A DNA stretch of 64,000 nucleotides from Nocardia sp. CC227C (GCF_030767025.1 NZ_JASITE010000012.1:124001-188000); one strand, 5' to 3'; counted from the first letter of the stretch, positions 49,204 through 58,672 are shown. The notes: a model not told the origin generated them from the sequence alone. A program made the numbers and translations.

Positions 49204-50157
49204 ATGGCCTTCGATCCGACCACCCTCCGCAGGGACGACTACGGGTTCTTCGGCCCCGATTCGCTGAGCTGGAAGATCTGGACCGCGCCCACCGCGGTCA
49301 TCGGCTTCCAGCGGGCGGTCGTCCTGGAACACTTCGACCCGTTCCTGACCGCGGCCGTCGCCGACGCCCGGGGCATCTACACCGATCCGCGCAGTCGGCT
49401 GGACAACACGTTCTCGTACTTCCTGCTCGCGGCGATCGGCGACGGACGCACCGCCGTCCAGGCATCCGAACACCTCATGCGGGTGCACGCGTCCATGACC
49501 GGCATCGAACCCATCAGCGGGCAGCGCTACAGCGCCAACAGCCCCGAAACCCAGCTGTGGATACACATCACCGGCTGGCATTCGGTGCTCAAGGCGTACG
49601 AGGTCTACGGCCCCGGCCCGCTCACCCCCGAGGAAGACGAGCGGTACTGGGCCGAATGCGCCGTCGCCGCCGAACTCCAGACCTGCAAACCCGAGGACGT
49701 GCCGCGCAATCGCGCCGAGGTGCGCGAGTACTACGCGCGGGTGCGCCCGCGGCTGTGCACCTCCGAGGCCGCGGCCGAGGGCATGCGGCATCTGCTGTGG
49801 ACATCCAGGAAGAACGGCGCGGGCATCACCTACGCGCTGGGCAGCAGACTGCTGTCGCTCGCCTCCGCGCCCATCACCCCGAAGTGGATGCGCCGACTCG
49901 GCGGATACGACTACCCGGCGCCGGTGGATCTCGCCGTCCGCCCCGCGGCGAAGCTCCTGGTCCGGCTGTTCGCGCTGTTCAACTCGTTCGGGCTCATCAA
50001 GGCCGCCCCGCTCATCGCGCCGATGGCGGGACAGATCCTCGCCCAGCACGTGCAGAACGAGCCGCCGACCACACCGGAGACCATCACCCCGGCCCGTGCG
50101 CGGGAGCTGTACAGCCTGCGCGGCGACCGGCCGCGCGCGGTGGCCGACGCCGGTTAG
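49204..50157 (+). CDS. oxygenase MpaB-family protein (DUF2236)
   Basis: A 317-residue protein. FGPDSLSWKIWTAPTAVIGFQRAVVLEHFDPFLTAAVADARGIYTDPRSRLDNTFSYFLLAAIGDGRTAVQASEHLMRVHASMTGIEP and QLWIHITGWHSVLKAYEVYG are the conserved blocks of the DUF2236/MpaB family. These include the His-rich helices that hold haem or a diiron site in related latex-clearing and fungal MpaB' enzymes. No reductase is adjacent, and the substrate is unknown. The repeats described upstream and the divergent TetR suggest induction by a small molecule. Confidence 0.85.
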   Translation: MAFDPTTLRRDDYGFFGPDSLSWKIWTAPTAVIGFQRAVVLEHFDPFLTAAVADARGIYTDPRSRLDNTFSYFLLAAIGDGRTAVQASEHLMRVHASMTGIEPISGQRYSANSPETQLWIHITGWHSVLKAYEVYGPGPLTPEEDERYWAECAVAAELQTCKPEDVPRNRAEVREYYARVRPRLCTSEAAAEGMRHLLWTSRKNGAGITYALGSRLLSLASAPITPKWMRRLGGYDYPAPVDLAVRPAAKLLVRLFALFNSFGLIKAAPLIAPMAGQILAQHVQNEPPTTPETITPARARELYSLRGDRPRAVADAG

Positions 50158-50191
50158 GCACCTGCGGGCTCCCGCCCGGTGAGCGCCCGCC

Positions 50192-51214
50192 TCAGGACGC
50201 GGCCGGGGCCTCGAAGCGCGACAGCGCCAGCAGGCGTGAGATGGCGCGCAGGTACTTCTTGCGGTAGCCGCCGTCCAGCATCTCCGGGGAGAAGATCTGA
50301 TCCAGCTTGGCGCCCGAGACCGTCACCGGGATACCGGCGTCGTAGAGGCGGTCGGCCAGCACCACGATGCGCAGCGCCACCGCCTGATCGGTCACCGTGT
50401 GCACCCCGGAGATGTAGACCGCCGCGATGCCGTGGATCAGCGCGCCGTAGCGCGACGGGTGCAGGGTGCTCAGGTGCTTGCACAGCTGATCGAATTCGTC
50501 GAGCGTGGAATCCGGTGTGGCGGTGGCCTTCTCGGCCAGCCGTTCGGGGGCGGTCGGCTCCGGGGCGGGCGGCAGGTCACGGTGGCGGTAGTCGGGTCCG
50601 TCCACGCGCACGGCCTCGAACAGCGAACCCAGCTTCTTGATCTCGCGCAGGAAGTCCTGGGCGGCGAAGCGGCCCTCGCCCAGTTGCCCCGGCAGGGTGT
50701 TGGAGGTGGCGGCCACCGAGACGCCGCGCGCGGTCAGCTCGGTCAGCAGGCGCGAGACCAGCATGGTGTCGCCCGGATCGTCGAGTTCGAATTCGTCGAT
50801 GCACAGCACGCTGTTGGCCGCGAGCCGTTCCACGGCGTTGTTGAAGCCCAGCGCGCCGACCAGGTTGGTGACCTCGCCGAAGGTGCCGAAGGACTTCGGG
50901 GCGGGCACGCTGTGGAAGATCGAGGCCAGCAGGTGGGTCTTGCCGACGCCGAAGCCGCCGTCGAGGTACAGGCCCACGCCCTGTACCGGTTTCTTCTTGC
51001 CGAACAGGCCCTTCTTGTCGGCGGCCTTGCGCACCTTGGTGACCTGGGCGGCGAACTCCTCGGCCGTGCGCACGGCGGCGGCCTGGGTCGGCTCGGCGGG
51101 GTCCGGGATGTAGGAGGCGAAGCTCACCTCGTCGAAGGTGGGCGGCGGCACCATCTGGGCGACGAGCTGATCTGCCGGAACCTCCGGGTGGCGATCGACG
51201 AGGCGTTGTTGCAC
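50192..51214 (-). CDS. zapE: AFG1/ZapE-family ATPase
   Basis: A 340-residue protein: GVGLYLDGGFGVGKTHLLASIF (Walker A GGFGVGKT), VLCIDEFELDDPGDTMLVSRLLTELTARGVSVAATSN (Walker B and sensor I), FSPEMLDGGYRKKYLRAISRLL at the C terminus. AFG1/ZapE proteins act at the cell-division site or in membrane quality control. GTG 51214 is 6 nt after TACGCT, a leaderless-type start. It is divergent from the reductase gene. In M. tuberculosis the counterpart is Rv2670c, at the start of the same neighbourhood (recalled). Confidence 0.88.
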   Translation of the reverse strand: MQQRLVDRHPEVPADQLVAQMVPPPTFDEVSFASYIPDPAEPTQAAAVRTAEEFAAQVTKVRKAADKKGLFGKKKPVQGVGLYLDGGFGVGKTHLLASIFHSVPAPKSFGTFGEVTNLVGALGFNNAVERLAANSVLCIDEFELDDPGDTMLVSRLLTELTARGVSVAATSNTLPGQLGEGRFAAQDFLREIKKLGSLFEAVRVDGPDYRHRDLPPAPEPTAPERLAEKATATPDSTLDEFDQLCKHLSTLHPSRYGALIHGIAAVYISGVHTVTDQAVALRIVVLADRLYDAGIPVTVSGAKLDQIFSPEMLDGGYRKKYLRAISRLLALSRFEAPAAS

Positions 51215-51249
51215 CCGCGTAGCGTACTGACGTGGTGTGATGGACAGTC

Positions 51250-52023
51250 ATGCAGCGTATCCCCAATGTGACCCAGCTCGCAGCCGTCGGCGACGACCAA
51301 CTGGTTGGGATGTACGCCTATCCGGTACGACCGGATCGGCCGTGGATACGCGTCAACTTCGTCACCAGCATCGACGGCGCGGCCACCCTGGACGGACGAT
51401 CCGGCGGACTGGCCACGCCCGCCGACAAACGGGTTTTCCACCTGCTGCGTGACCTCGCCGACGTGGTGCTGGTGGGCGCGGGCACCGCCCGCGCCGAGAA
51501 CTACGGGGCCGCCCACACCGACGAACGGCTGCGAATCCGGCTGCACCACCACGGCTTCGGCGGCCACCCGGACGGCGCACCGCCCCGCATCGCCGTGGTC
51601 ACCGCCAGCGCGGCGCTCGACCCCACCGGCCGCCTGTTCACCGACACCGGCGCGCATCCGCTCATCCTCACCACCGCCGACGCGCCCGCCGACCGCAAGA
51701 AGGCCCTCACCGACGCCGGAGCCGAGATCGTCGAAGCGGGCGAGACCGCCTGTACCGCAGACGGTATCCGCACCGCCCTGAGCGAGCGCGGCTTCCGCCG
51801 GGTGCTGTGCGAGGGCGGCCCCGCGCTGTTCGGCGACCTCATCGAGGCCGAGGCCGTGGACGACCTCTGCCTCACCGTGACGCCCCTGCTGGTGGGCGGA
51901 ACCGGACGGCGGATCGCGTTGTCCCCCAACGCCATGCCGACACCCATGTCGTGCCGGCATCTGCTGCTCGCGGACGACGGCACCATGCTCACCCGCTGGG
52001 AACGCGCCCACCCGCACGGCTGA
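51250..52023 (+). CDS. RibD C-terminal-like pyrimidine reductase family protein
   Basis: A 257-residue dihydrofolate-reductase-fold protein: RPWIRVNFVTSIDGAATLDGRSGGLATPADKRVFHLLRDLADVVLVGAGTARAENYGAAHTDERL is the RibD reductase core with the NADPH-binding GxGTxxxE-like segment, and RRVLCEGGPALFGDLIEAEAVDDLCLTVTPLLVGGTGRR is the C-terminal signature. No deaminase domain is fused. The M. tuberculosis counterpart is Rv2671, a RibD-like reductase that can support folate metabolism (recalled). It lies 35 bp from the divergent zapE. Confidence 0.88.
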   Translation: MQRIPNVTQLAAVGDDQLVGMYAYPVRPDRPWIRVNFVTSIDGAATLDGRSGGLATPADKRVFHLLRDLADVVLVGAGTARAENYGAAHTDERLRIRLHHHGFGGHPDGAPPRIAVVTASAALDPTGRLFTDTGAHPLILTTADAPADRKKALTDAGAEIVEAGETACTADGIRTALSERGFRRVLCEGGPALFGDLIEAEAVDDLCLTVTPLLVGGTGRRIALSPNAMPTPMSCRHLLLADDGTMLTRWERAHPHG

Positions 52024-52109
52024 GGCTCCCAACCTCCCGAGCACGGCGGCGCACCGGCCGCCCCCACCCATTGCTGAAACCGGCCGCCGGACCTGGCAGG
52101 CTGTAGCGC

Positions 52110-53669
52110 ATGCGCTGGACTCGGGCCGCTCTGCTGGCGTCGACACTTTCGATCCTGGTGACCACCGGCTGTGGAGCCGGGCCGTCGGACCGCCCCGACG
52201 TCGCGGTCGAACGGCCGCGCCAGGCCGGGGAGGTGCGGACCTCCACCGAACCCACCCCGCCCCCGGCACCCGAGGTGCCGAAAACCGAGCTGGCATGGCG
52301 GGATTGCACCGTCCCCACCTTCAATCTGCTGTCGCTGGGCGCGCCGCCCGCCGGACTCGTCCTGGAATGCGCCGAATACTCCACGCAGGTGGACGCCACC
52401 GGCGGCGTGGGCGGCAACTTCCAGACCGCGGCCATGCGCGCCCGCTACGACCGCACCCCCGCCGACGCCGCGCCACTGGTGCTGACCTCGGGTTCCGATC
52501 GGGCCTCCACGGCCACGCTGGCGGCCTTCGCGGCGGGCGGTGCCGGGGCGCTGCTGAGCGCCCGGCCCGTGGTGGCCGTGGACCGGCGCGGCATCGGCAG
52601 TTCCGAACCCATCGACTGCGTGGGCGGCGATATCCGGCAGCGACTGCTCGACCAGGCCCAATTCGGCCCCGGGGCAAGCGATCCGGTGGCGGCGGTGGCG
52701 GGGCTGAGCCAGGACGCCACCATCTCCTGCCAGGACTATCTACAGCCCGGACAGGGCACCTTCGACACCGCGCACGCCGCCGACGACATCGAACAGCTGC
52801 GGCGGCAGTGGCAGGTCGAGCACATCGCCCTGCTCGGCACCGGCAGCGGGTCGAGTATCGCGCTGGCCTACGCCCGCAAGTACGGCGACCACCTCGCCCG
52901 CCTGGTGCTCGACTCCCCCGAACCGGTCAACACCGATGCCGTCGGCCGGGCCGAACAGCGGGTCAAGGGCGCCGAGGCCGCGCTCAGCGCCTTCGCACAG
53001 CGCTGCCGGGCCCTGAACTGCGCGCTGGGCGACGATCCGCGCACGGCCATCACCGATCTCGTGGCGCGGGCCGAGCGCGGCGAGTTCGGTGACCTGTCCG
53101 CGTCGGCGCTGGTGACCACGCTCAGCGACATCCTCGGCGATCCGCGCGGGCTGCCGAATCCCGTCGTGACCGAATTCGCCGACGCCCTGGCCGCACTCGG
53201 CCGCGGCGATCGCGGACCCATCACGCCGCGGGTGCAGCGGGCCGCCGCGGCCATCGCCAACGACGGCGCGTTCGTGAACCGGTGCAGCGACAGCCAGCAG
53301 CCCGCCACCCCGGTGCGGGCCCGCGAGCTGATGGACACCTGGGGCGGCGAGTACCCGGCCTTCGGGCGGGTGGCGGCCATCGACCTCATGCTGTGCTCGG
53401 CCTGGCCGGTCGCCACGCCGCAGGCCATGCCGGAGCAGTTCGACCTCGACACGCTGGTGCTGGGCGCGAAGGCCGATCCGGTGGTGGGCGACGAGGGACG
53501 GCCCACGGTGACCGGCGCGCTCGCCGCGGCGGGGGCGCGCACCTCCACCGTGGAATGGCAGGGCTGGGGCCATCCGGTGGTCTCGCATTCCGGCTGCGCG
53601 CAGCGGGCCGTCGTGGACTACCTGAGGCAGGGCACCCTGCCGGAGAACGGCACCGCCTGCCCGGCCTGA
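52110..53669 (+). CDS. exported alpha/beta hydrolase with TAP-like C terminus
   Basis: A 519-residue lipoprotein-like protein: MRWTRAALLASTLSILVTTGC gives a lipobox Cys. The alpha/beta-hydrolase part has DRRGIGSSEPIDC and LGTGSGSSIALAYARKYGDHLARLVLDSPEP (nucleophile region; the elbow reads GTGSGSS rather than a clean GxSxG). The C-terminal TAP-domain ends TLVLGAKADPVVGDEGRPTVTGALAAAGARTSTVEWQGWGHPVVSHSGCAQRAVVDYL with Asp and His. Several cysteines suggest disulfides. The M. tuberculosis counterpart is Rv2672, a probable secreted protease (recalled). Confidence 0.88.
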   Translation: MRWTRAALLASTLSILVTTGCGAGPSDRPDVAVERPRQAGEVRTSTEPTPPPAPEVPKTELAWRDCTVPTFNLLSLGAPPAGLVLECAEYSTQVDATGGVGGNFQTAAMRARYDRTPADAAPLVLTSGSDRASTATLAAFAAGGAGALLSARPVVAVDRRGIGSSEPIDCVGGDIRQRLLDQAQFGPGASDPVAAVAGLSQDATISCQDYLQPGQGTFDTAHAADDIEQLRRQWQVEHIALLGTGSGSSIALAYARKYGDHLARLVLDSPEPVNTDAVGRAEQRVKGAEAALSAFAQRCRALNCALGDDPRTAITDLVARAERGEFGDLSASALVTTLSDILGDPRGLPNPVVTEFADALAALGRGDRGPITPRVQRAAAAIANDGAFVNRCSDSQQPATPVRARELMDTWGGEYPAFGRVAAIDLMLCSAWPVATPQAMPEQFDLDTLVLGAKADPVVGDEGRPTVTGALAAAGARTSTVEWQGWGHPVVSHSGCAQRAVVDYLRQGTLPENGTACPA

Positions 53670-53810
53670 GCCAGATCAGTCGGTCGTCCACTAGAGGGGA
53701 GCCGCGCCGGTCAGCGCGGCCACGCCGATGCCCCGCGCGAATGTGCGCTATCGCACGCCTACGGCGGGTCCGCACACCCATGACGGTGTGTTCCGGTGTA
53801 CCGTGCCCCA

Positions 53811-55100
53811 GTGTTCCTTCGCCAGCTCGAGCCCCGAACAGCTCGTACCACCGCCGAGGTGCTGAACTTCGCACTGTGGCCCTTCGCGATCCTGACCGTA
53901 CTGAACCGAGTGTTCATCAAGGCCGTCAACGGATTCATCACCGACGACTTCAGGCCGGTCTACAACGCGTCGCTGGCGTTCTTGAACAACCAGCCGATCT
54001 ACACCGCGAACTTCGACTCGACCGACCCGCACTACCTGTACCCGCCGAGCGGGACGCTGCTGATCGCGCCGCTGGCCATTCTCGATCCGGAGAAGTCGCG
54101 CTGGTGCTTCATCCTGCTCAACGCGGTCGCCATTCTGCTCGCCTGGTATCTGCTGCTGCGGCTGTTCAAGTTCACCCTCTCCTCGGTGGCCGCGCCCGCG
54201 CTGCTGCTGGCCATGTTCATGTCGGAGACCGTGATCAACACATTGGTCTTCACCAATGTGAACGGCTGTCTGCTGCTCGCCGAGGTGGTGTTCATACACC
54301 TGCTGCTGCAACGGCGAGATCTGTGGGCGGGAGCGGTCATGGGTCTGACCATCGCGGTGAAACCCACTCTGGCACCACTTCTTCTCATCGCGCTCATGCG
54401 CGGCCAGTGGAAGACGCTCATCACCGCGGTGGCGGTGCCCGCGGTGCTCAACGCGCTCGCTTGGCCGCTGATCGTGGATCCGATGGACTTCGTGACACGG
54501 ACCGTGCCGTATCTCATGGAGACCCGCGACTACTTCAACAGCTCGATCGTCGGCAATGCCGCCTACTACGGCGTCGCGGACTGGCTCATCTGGATCATCC
54601 GCCTCACCATGTGCGTGCTGGTCGCGATCTCGCTGTGGCTGCTGTACCGCTACTACCGCGACGACGAGGTGTTCTTCATCTGCACCATGTCGGGCGTGCT
54701 GCTGATCGCATCCTGGCTGCTGCCCTCGCTGGGCCAGATGTACTACTCGATGATGGTGTTCCCGTTCCTGATGACCGTGGTGCTGCGCAATTCGGTGCTG
54801 CGCAACTGGCCCGCCTGGCTGGCCATCTTCGGTTTCATGACCTACGACAAATGGCTGTCGGACCGCTTCCAGAGCGCCGGACGCACCGTGGAGTACCTGC
54901 GCACCACCTTCGGCTGGGGATTGCTGCTCATCGTCGTGTTCTGCGTCCTCGGTGACCGGTACCTGGCCGCCAGGCGTGAGGGACGGCTACGGGTGGGCGT
55001 GACCCTCGATCCGCCCTGGATGCATCCGGAAGCCGCGGTGACACCCGAGCGGTTGAACGGGCGCGGCCGCGCGGCCGCCGTCGAAACCGCCAAGCAGTAG
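53811..55100 (+). CDS. aftC: polyprenol-phosphate-dependent glycosyltransferase, AftC-like (GT87)
   Basis: A 429-residue membrane protein with about nine TM helices. The N-terminal VNGFITDDFRPVYNASLAFLNNQPIYTANFDSTDPHYLYPPSGTLLIAPLA is the GT87 (DUF2029) signature loop with the conserved Asp pair. In mycobacteria AftC (Rv2673) adds alpha-1,3 arabinofuranose branches to arabinogalactan and LAM; synteny with ribD-like, TAP-hydrolase, msrB and hemQ supports orthology. GTG 53811 is 6 nt after TACCGT, a leaderless-type start, preferred to GTG 53796. The Arg/Ala-rich C-terminal tail is cytoplasmic. Confidence 0.85.
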   Translation: MFLRQLEPRTARTTAEVLNFALWPFAILTVLNRVFIKAVNGFITDDFRPVYNASLAFLNNQPIYTANFDSTDPHYLYPPSGTLLIAPLAILDPEKSRWCFILLNAVAILLAWYLLLRLFKFTLSSVAAPALLLAMFMSETVINTLVFTNVNGCLLLAEVVFIHLLLQRRDLWAGAVMGLTIAVKPTLAPLLLIALMRGQWKTLITAVAVPAVLNALAWPLIVDPMDFVTRTVPYLMETRDYFNSSIVGNAAYYGVADWLIWIIRLTMCVLVAISLWLLYRYYRDDEVFFICTMSGVLLIASWLLPSLGQMYYSMMVFPFLMTVVLRNSVLRNWPAWLAIFGFMTYDKWLSDRFQSAGRTVEYLRTTFGWGLLLIVVFCVLGDRYLAARREGRLRVGVTLDPPWMHPEAAVTPERLNGRGRAAAVETAKQ

Positions 55101-55139
55101 GACGCTGCGATCGCCGGAGCGACGTATTACGTTGGACTT

Positions 55140-55574
55140 ATGAGTTCCGATGCTGATACCTCGCTTCCGGCACCGCGCATTCAGCTGACACCGCAGGAGT
55201 GGCGGGCCAAGCTCTCCCCCGAGGAGTACCGGGTCCTGCGGGAGGCCGGTACCGAACGGGCGTTCACCGGCGAGTACACCGACACCGAGACCGAGGGCAT
55301 CTACTCGTGCCGGGCCTGCGGGGCCGAACTGTTCCGCAGCGGCGAGAAGTTCCACTCGCACTGCGGCTGGCCGTCGTTCTTCGATCCGGCGAACTCCGAC
55401 GCGGTGATCCTGCGGCCGGACGATTCGCTGGGCATGCGCCGGGTGGAGGTGCTGTGCGCCAATTGCCACAGCCATCTGGGACATGTGTTCGAGGGCGAGG
55501 GCTATCCGACGCCCACCGACAAGCGCTATTGCATCAACTCGATCTCGCTGCGGCTGACGCCCGCCGAGCGGTAG
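55140..55574 (+). CDS. msrB: peptide-methionine (R)-S-oxide reductase
   Basis: A 144-residue MsrB: zinc ligands C57-x2-C60 (YSCRACG) and C106-x2-C109 (VLCANCH), the FHSHCGWPSF block, and catalytic Cys131 in KRYCINSISL. It reduces methionine-R-sulfoxide in proteins. ATG 55140 follows TACGTT by 6 nt, so it is probably leaderless. In M. tuberculosis msrB (Rv2674) occupies the same place after aftC. Confidence 0.95.
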   Translation: MSSDADTSLPAPRIQLTPQEWRAKLSPEEYRVLREAGTERAFTGEYTDTETEGIYSCRACGAELFRSGEKFHSHCGWPSFFDPANSDAVILRPDDSLGMRRVEVLCANCHSHLGHVFEGEGYPTPTDKRYCINSISLRLTPAER

Positions 55575-55802
55575 CGCGGATCCGGGCGGAGAACGGCGAA
55601 CGGACCCACGACACGTCGGTGTCACCGCCCACGCGACACCTCGGTGTTCGTGGTCCGATCGACTGAACGACAAGTCTGGCCGCGGTCGCACCCCTCGGAC
55701 TCCGCGGACGTACAAGTCGCAGAAACCCTACGAACAGCACGGGATCACCCGCATGCCCCGAATTTCTGGGGCAGCAGGCTGGCTACCGGTCGGCTACCGC
55801 AC

Positions 55803-56498
55803 TCAGGGCAGCGCGTTGACCAACTGCTCCACCTCGACGCGCGGACCGGTGAAGAACGGGATCTCCTCGCGGACGTGCAGGCGGGCCTCGGTGGCGCGCA
55901 GGTCGCGCATGAGGTCGACGATGCGGTGCAGTTCGGGGGCCTCGAAGGCCAGCAGCCACTCGTAGTCGCCGAGGGCGAAGGAGGCGACGGTATTGGCGCG
56001 CACATCCGGATAGCCGCGAGCGGCCTTGCCGTGATCGGCCAGCATCTTGCGACGCTCCTCGTCGGGGAGCAGGTACCACTCGTAGGAGCGGACGAACGGG
56101 TACACGCAGATGTACCTGCCCGGCTCCTCACCGGCGAGGAAGGCCGGGATGTGGCTCTTGTTGAACTCGGCCGGACGGTGCAGGGCGGCATTGCTCCACA
56201 CCGGGGCGCTCGCGCGGCCCAGTTCGGTGGTGCGGCGGAAATCGGCGTAGGCCGCCTGCAACTCCTCGATCTGCTCGGCATGCCACCAGATCATGAAATC
56301 GGCGTCGGCGCGCATCCCGGCCACATCGTAGAGTCCACGCACCACCACCCCGCGCTCTTCCAGCGAATCGAAGAAAGCCTTCGCCTCTTTGACGATCGCC
56401 TCGCGCTCGTCCCCCAACGCCCCGGGTTCCACCTGGAACACCGAGAACATGAGGTAGCGGATGGTGTCGTTGAGGGCCTTGTAATCGAGTCGCGCCAT
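55803..56498 (-). CDS. hemQ: coproheme decarboxylase (chlorite-dismutase-like HemQ)
   Basis: A 231-residue protein: DYKALNDTIRYLMFSVFQVEPGALGDEREAIVKEAKAFFDSLEERGVVVRGLYDVAGMRADADFMIWWHAE at the start; YICVYPFVRSYEWYLLPDEERRKMLADHGKAARGYPDVRANTVASFALGDYEWLLAFE with the propionate-side Tyr/Lys and the haem-ligand His of HADHGKxxRGY type; EIPFFTGPRVEVEQLVNALP at the end. HemQ makes haem from coproheme in Gram-positives. ATG 56498 is the only start that fits the family; longer frame rejected. A weak leaderless motif (CACGAT, 6 nt) precedes it. Confidence 0.95.
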   Translation of the reverse strand: MARLDYKALNDTIRYLMFSVFQVEPGALGDEREAIVKEAKAFFDSLEERGVVVRGLYDVAGMRADADFMIWWHAEQIEELQAAYADFRRTTELGRASAPVWSNAALHRPAEFNKSHIPAFLAGEEPGRYICVYPFVRSYEWYLLPDEERRKMLADHGKAARGYPDVRANTVASFALGDYEWLLAFEAPELHRIVDLMRDLRATEARLHVREEIPFFTGPRVEVEQLVNALP

Positions 56499-56947
56499 AC
56501 CCCCATCGTGCCATTCGCCCGGATCACTCCGGCGTGCCGGGCACGCTGTCGGAACGCGAGTTCGAACACGTCCACCACCGGCGAGATCTACCGCCACCGC
56601 CCCCGGCGGGCGCGGTGGCGACGACGGTCACGGGCGGCCACCGTCACCCATTCGACACTCACTGAATACCAATGGCTTTCGGCTCACGACGCCGACATCT
56701 GAGCACCGTGCGATTTGCCAGTGCGCCTCCTTTACGGAATCATTACAAGCCACGGTGAGCCGGGAAAACCGGCCGGCATGTGACTCCACGAGTCCGTTTC
56801 GTGCGAATCGAACCGAAAGGAGCCGCCCATGGCATTCACGCAGTCCGCGTATCCGATGCCGTGCCTCTCTCCCCGAGCCCTGTCGCGGTAGTCGAATACC
56901 GATTCACGACACCGCGCCCTCCGCCGCGGACGGTTAGGGTGGGGCGC
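56499..56947. other. leader/promoter region of KhtT-like gene with possible short ORF
   Basis: 449 bp between divergent hemQ and the KhtT-like gene. It contains a TAGGGT (56935-56940) -10 at leaderless distance from GTG 56948. It also contains a good AAAGGAG (56817-56823) before ATG 56829, which opens a 20-codon ORF ending at a TAG at 56889. A GCCGG-GAAAA-CCGGC hairpin lies near 56758. I could not match a known riboswitch. Confidence 0.4.
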
Positions 56948-57430
56948 GTGAACGTCGAAGTTACACAGCTGCCCGGAATCGGTGTGCGCAAGGAATTTCC
57001 GCTGTCGGGTAGCCGCCGCACCGTCGGAGTCATCGATCGCAAGGACGGCACGATCGACCTGATCGTCAGCAAGCCCGGCAACCCCGACGCGACCGACCAG
57101 ATTCCGCTCACCACTCACGAGGCGAACGTGCTCGCCAACCTCCTGGGCGCCCCGCAGCTGGTCGCCCAATTGCAGGATGAGCACCGGGAATTCGGCGGCC
57201 TCACCACCCGGCAACTGCCGGTCCGCTCGGGGTCCCCCTATGACGGACATCTGCTCGGCGATACCCGGATGCGCACGCGCACCTCGGTGTCGATCGTCGC
57301 CGTGATGCGATCCGGCCACGCGATCCCCTCGCCCGGCCCCGAGTTCGTCTTCACCGAAGGCGATGTCCTGGTTGTTGTCGGCACGGCGGAGGGCCTAACG
57401 GCCGCCGCCAGAATCATGACGGATGGCTGA
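56948..57430 (+). CDS. KhtT-like regulatory subunit of cation:proton antiporter (RCK_C)
   Basis: A 160-residue soluble protein. The N-terminal NVEVTQLPGIGVRKEFPLSGSRRTVGVIDRKDGTIDLIVSKPGNPDATDQIPLTTHEANVLANLLG is the KhtT-N-type domain. The C-terminal TSVSIVAVMRSGHAIPSPGPEFVFTEGDVLVVVGTAEGLTAAARIM is an RCK_C (TrkA-C) domain that binds nucleotides or c-di-AMP in relatives. GTG 56948 has TAGGGT 7 nt upstream. The antiporter gene begins 6 bp after the stop, so the pair forms a KhtTU-type potassium efflux module. I recall M. tuberculosis Rv3237c-Rv3236c as the counterpart. Confidence 0.88.
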   Translation: MNVEVTQLPGIGVRKEFPLSGSRRTVGVIDRKDGTIDLIVSKPGNPDATDQIPLTTHEANVLANLLGAPQLVAQLQDEHREFGGLTTRQLPVRSGSPYDGHLLGDTRMRTRTSVSIVAVMRSGHAIPSPGPEFVFTEGDVLVVVGTAEGLTAAARIMTDG

Positions 57431-57436
57431 AAGTAG

Positions 57437-58663
57437 ATGGTGGCACACGAAACCGCGCTCGCGCTGATACAGCTGGGCGCGGTCTTTTTCGGTCTGGGTC
57501 TGTTGGGGCGGGTCGCCGCGCGCATCGGTATGTCACCGATTCCGCTCTACCTGATCGGCGGCCTGGTGTTCGGCACGGGCGGCTTGGTCGAGCTGCATCA
57601 CGTGGACGAGTTCATCCACCTGGCCAGCGAGATCGGCGTGGTGCTGCTGCTGTTGCTCCTCGGACTGGAGTACTCGGCGAAGGAACTCGTCACCGGATTG
57701 CGGAACTCGTGGGCGGCCGGTGTGCTCGACATCGTCCTGAACGCCACCCCGGGTGTGGTGGTGGCGCTCATGCTGGGCTGGGGCGTCACCGGCGCGGTGG
57801 CGATGGCGGGCGTCACCTACATCTCCTCGTCGGGGATCATCGCGAAGGTGCTGAGTGATCTCGGGCGTCTGGGCAACCGGGAGACCCCGACGATCCTGTC
57901 CATCCTGGTGTTCGAGGATCTGGTCATGGCCGGGTATCTGCCGGTGCTGACCGCGGTGCTGGCCGGGCTGGGATTCGCGGCCGGATTGCAGACCGTCGGC
58001 ATCGCGCTCACGGCGGTCACCGTCGTCCTGGTGGTCGCGCTGCGCTACGGCAAATACGTGTCGATGCTCGTCGACAGCCAGGACCGCGAGAGCTTCCTGC
58101 TCAAACTCCTCGGATCCGCGCTGCTGGTCGCGGGTGTCGCCTCCGCGTTGCAGGTGTCGGCCGCCGTCGGCGCGTTCCTGCTCGGCATCGCCATCTCCGG
58201 ATCGACGGCCCACACCGCCACCAAGGTGCTCGAACCGCTGCGCGACCTGTTCGCCGCGCTGTTCTTCGTGCTGTTCGGTCTCAGTACCGATCCGCGCAGC
58301 ATTCCGCCGGTGCTGGGCTGGGCCATCGTGCTGGTGGTGGTGACCACCGCGACGAAACTCGCGACCGGCTGGTGGGCCGCCAAGCGCGCCGGGGCCTCCG
58401 AGTACGGTCGTGCCCGCGCGGGCACGGCGCTCATCGCCCGCGGTGAATTCTCGATCGTCATCGCGGGCCTGGCCGTCGGCGCCGGTGCGGTGCCCGGCGA
58501 ATTCGCCGCGATGGCCACCACCTATGTACTGCTGATGGCCGTGCTGGGGCCGATCGCCGCCCGAGTGGTCGAGCCGCTGCTGCGGTGGAAGAACCGGCGG
58601 GGGCGGACAGCGCCGCCCGATCACGACGAGACGCTCGCGGGAGCCGAGGTCGCGAAGTCCTGA
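57437..58663 (+). CDS. cation:proton antiporter, KhtU/KefB-like membrane subunit
   Basis: A 408-residue protein with about 12 TM helices of the CPA2 fold: GLVELHHVDEFIHLASEIGVVLLLLLLGLEYSAKELVTGLR, GVTYISSSGIIAKVLSDLGRLGNRETPTILSILVFEDLVMAGYLPVL (the exchanger core with ED motif), and ARAGTALIARGEFSIVIAGLAVGAG near the C terminus. It lacks a fused TrkA-N; the upstream KhtT-like protein supplies gating. Probably K+/H+ exchange for pH and turgor control. Confidence 0.92.
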   Translation: MVAHETALALIQLGAVFFGLGLLGRVAARIGMSPIPLYLIGGLVFGTGGLVELHHVDEFIHLASEIGVVLLLLLLGLEYSAKELVTGLRNSWAAGVLDIVLNATPGVVVALMLGWGVTGAVAMAGVTYISSSGIIAKVLSDLGRLGNRETPTILSILVFEDLVMAGYLPVLTAVLAGLGFAAGLQTVGIALTAVTVVLVVALRYGKYVSMLVDSQDRESFLLKLLGSALLVAGVASALQVSAAVGAFLLGIAISGSTAHTATKVLEPLRDLFAALFFVLFGLSTDPRSIPPVLGWAIVLVVVTTATKLATGWWAAKRAGASEYGRARAGTALIARGEFSIVIAGLAVGAGAVPGEFAAMATTYVLLMAVLGPIAARVVEPLLRWKNRRGRTAPPDHDETLAGAEVAKS

Positions 58664-58672
58664 GGCGGTCGG

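Noticed and set aside
56740..56830. c-di-AMP (ydaO-type) riboswitch before the KhtT-like gene
   Set aside because: The context suits it, but I could not find the conserved core motifs; only reported as a leader with unknown function.
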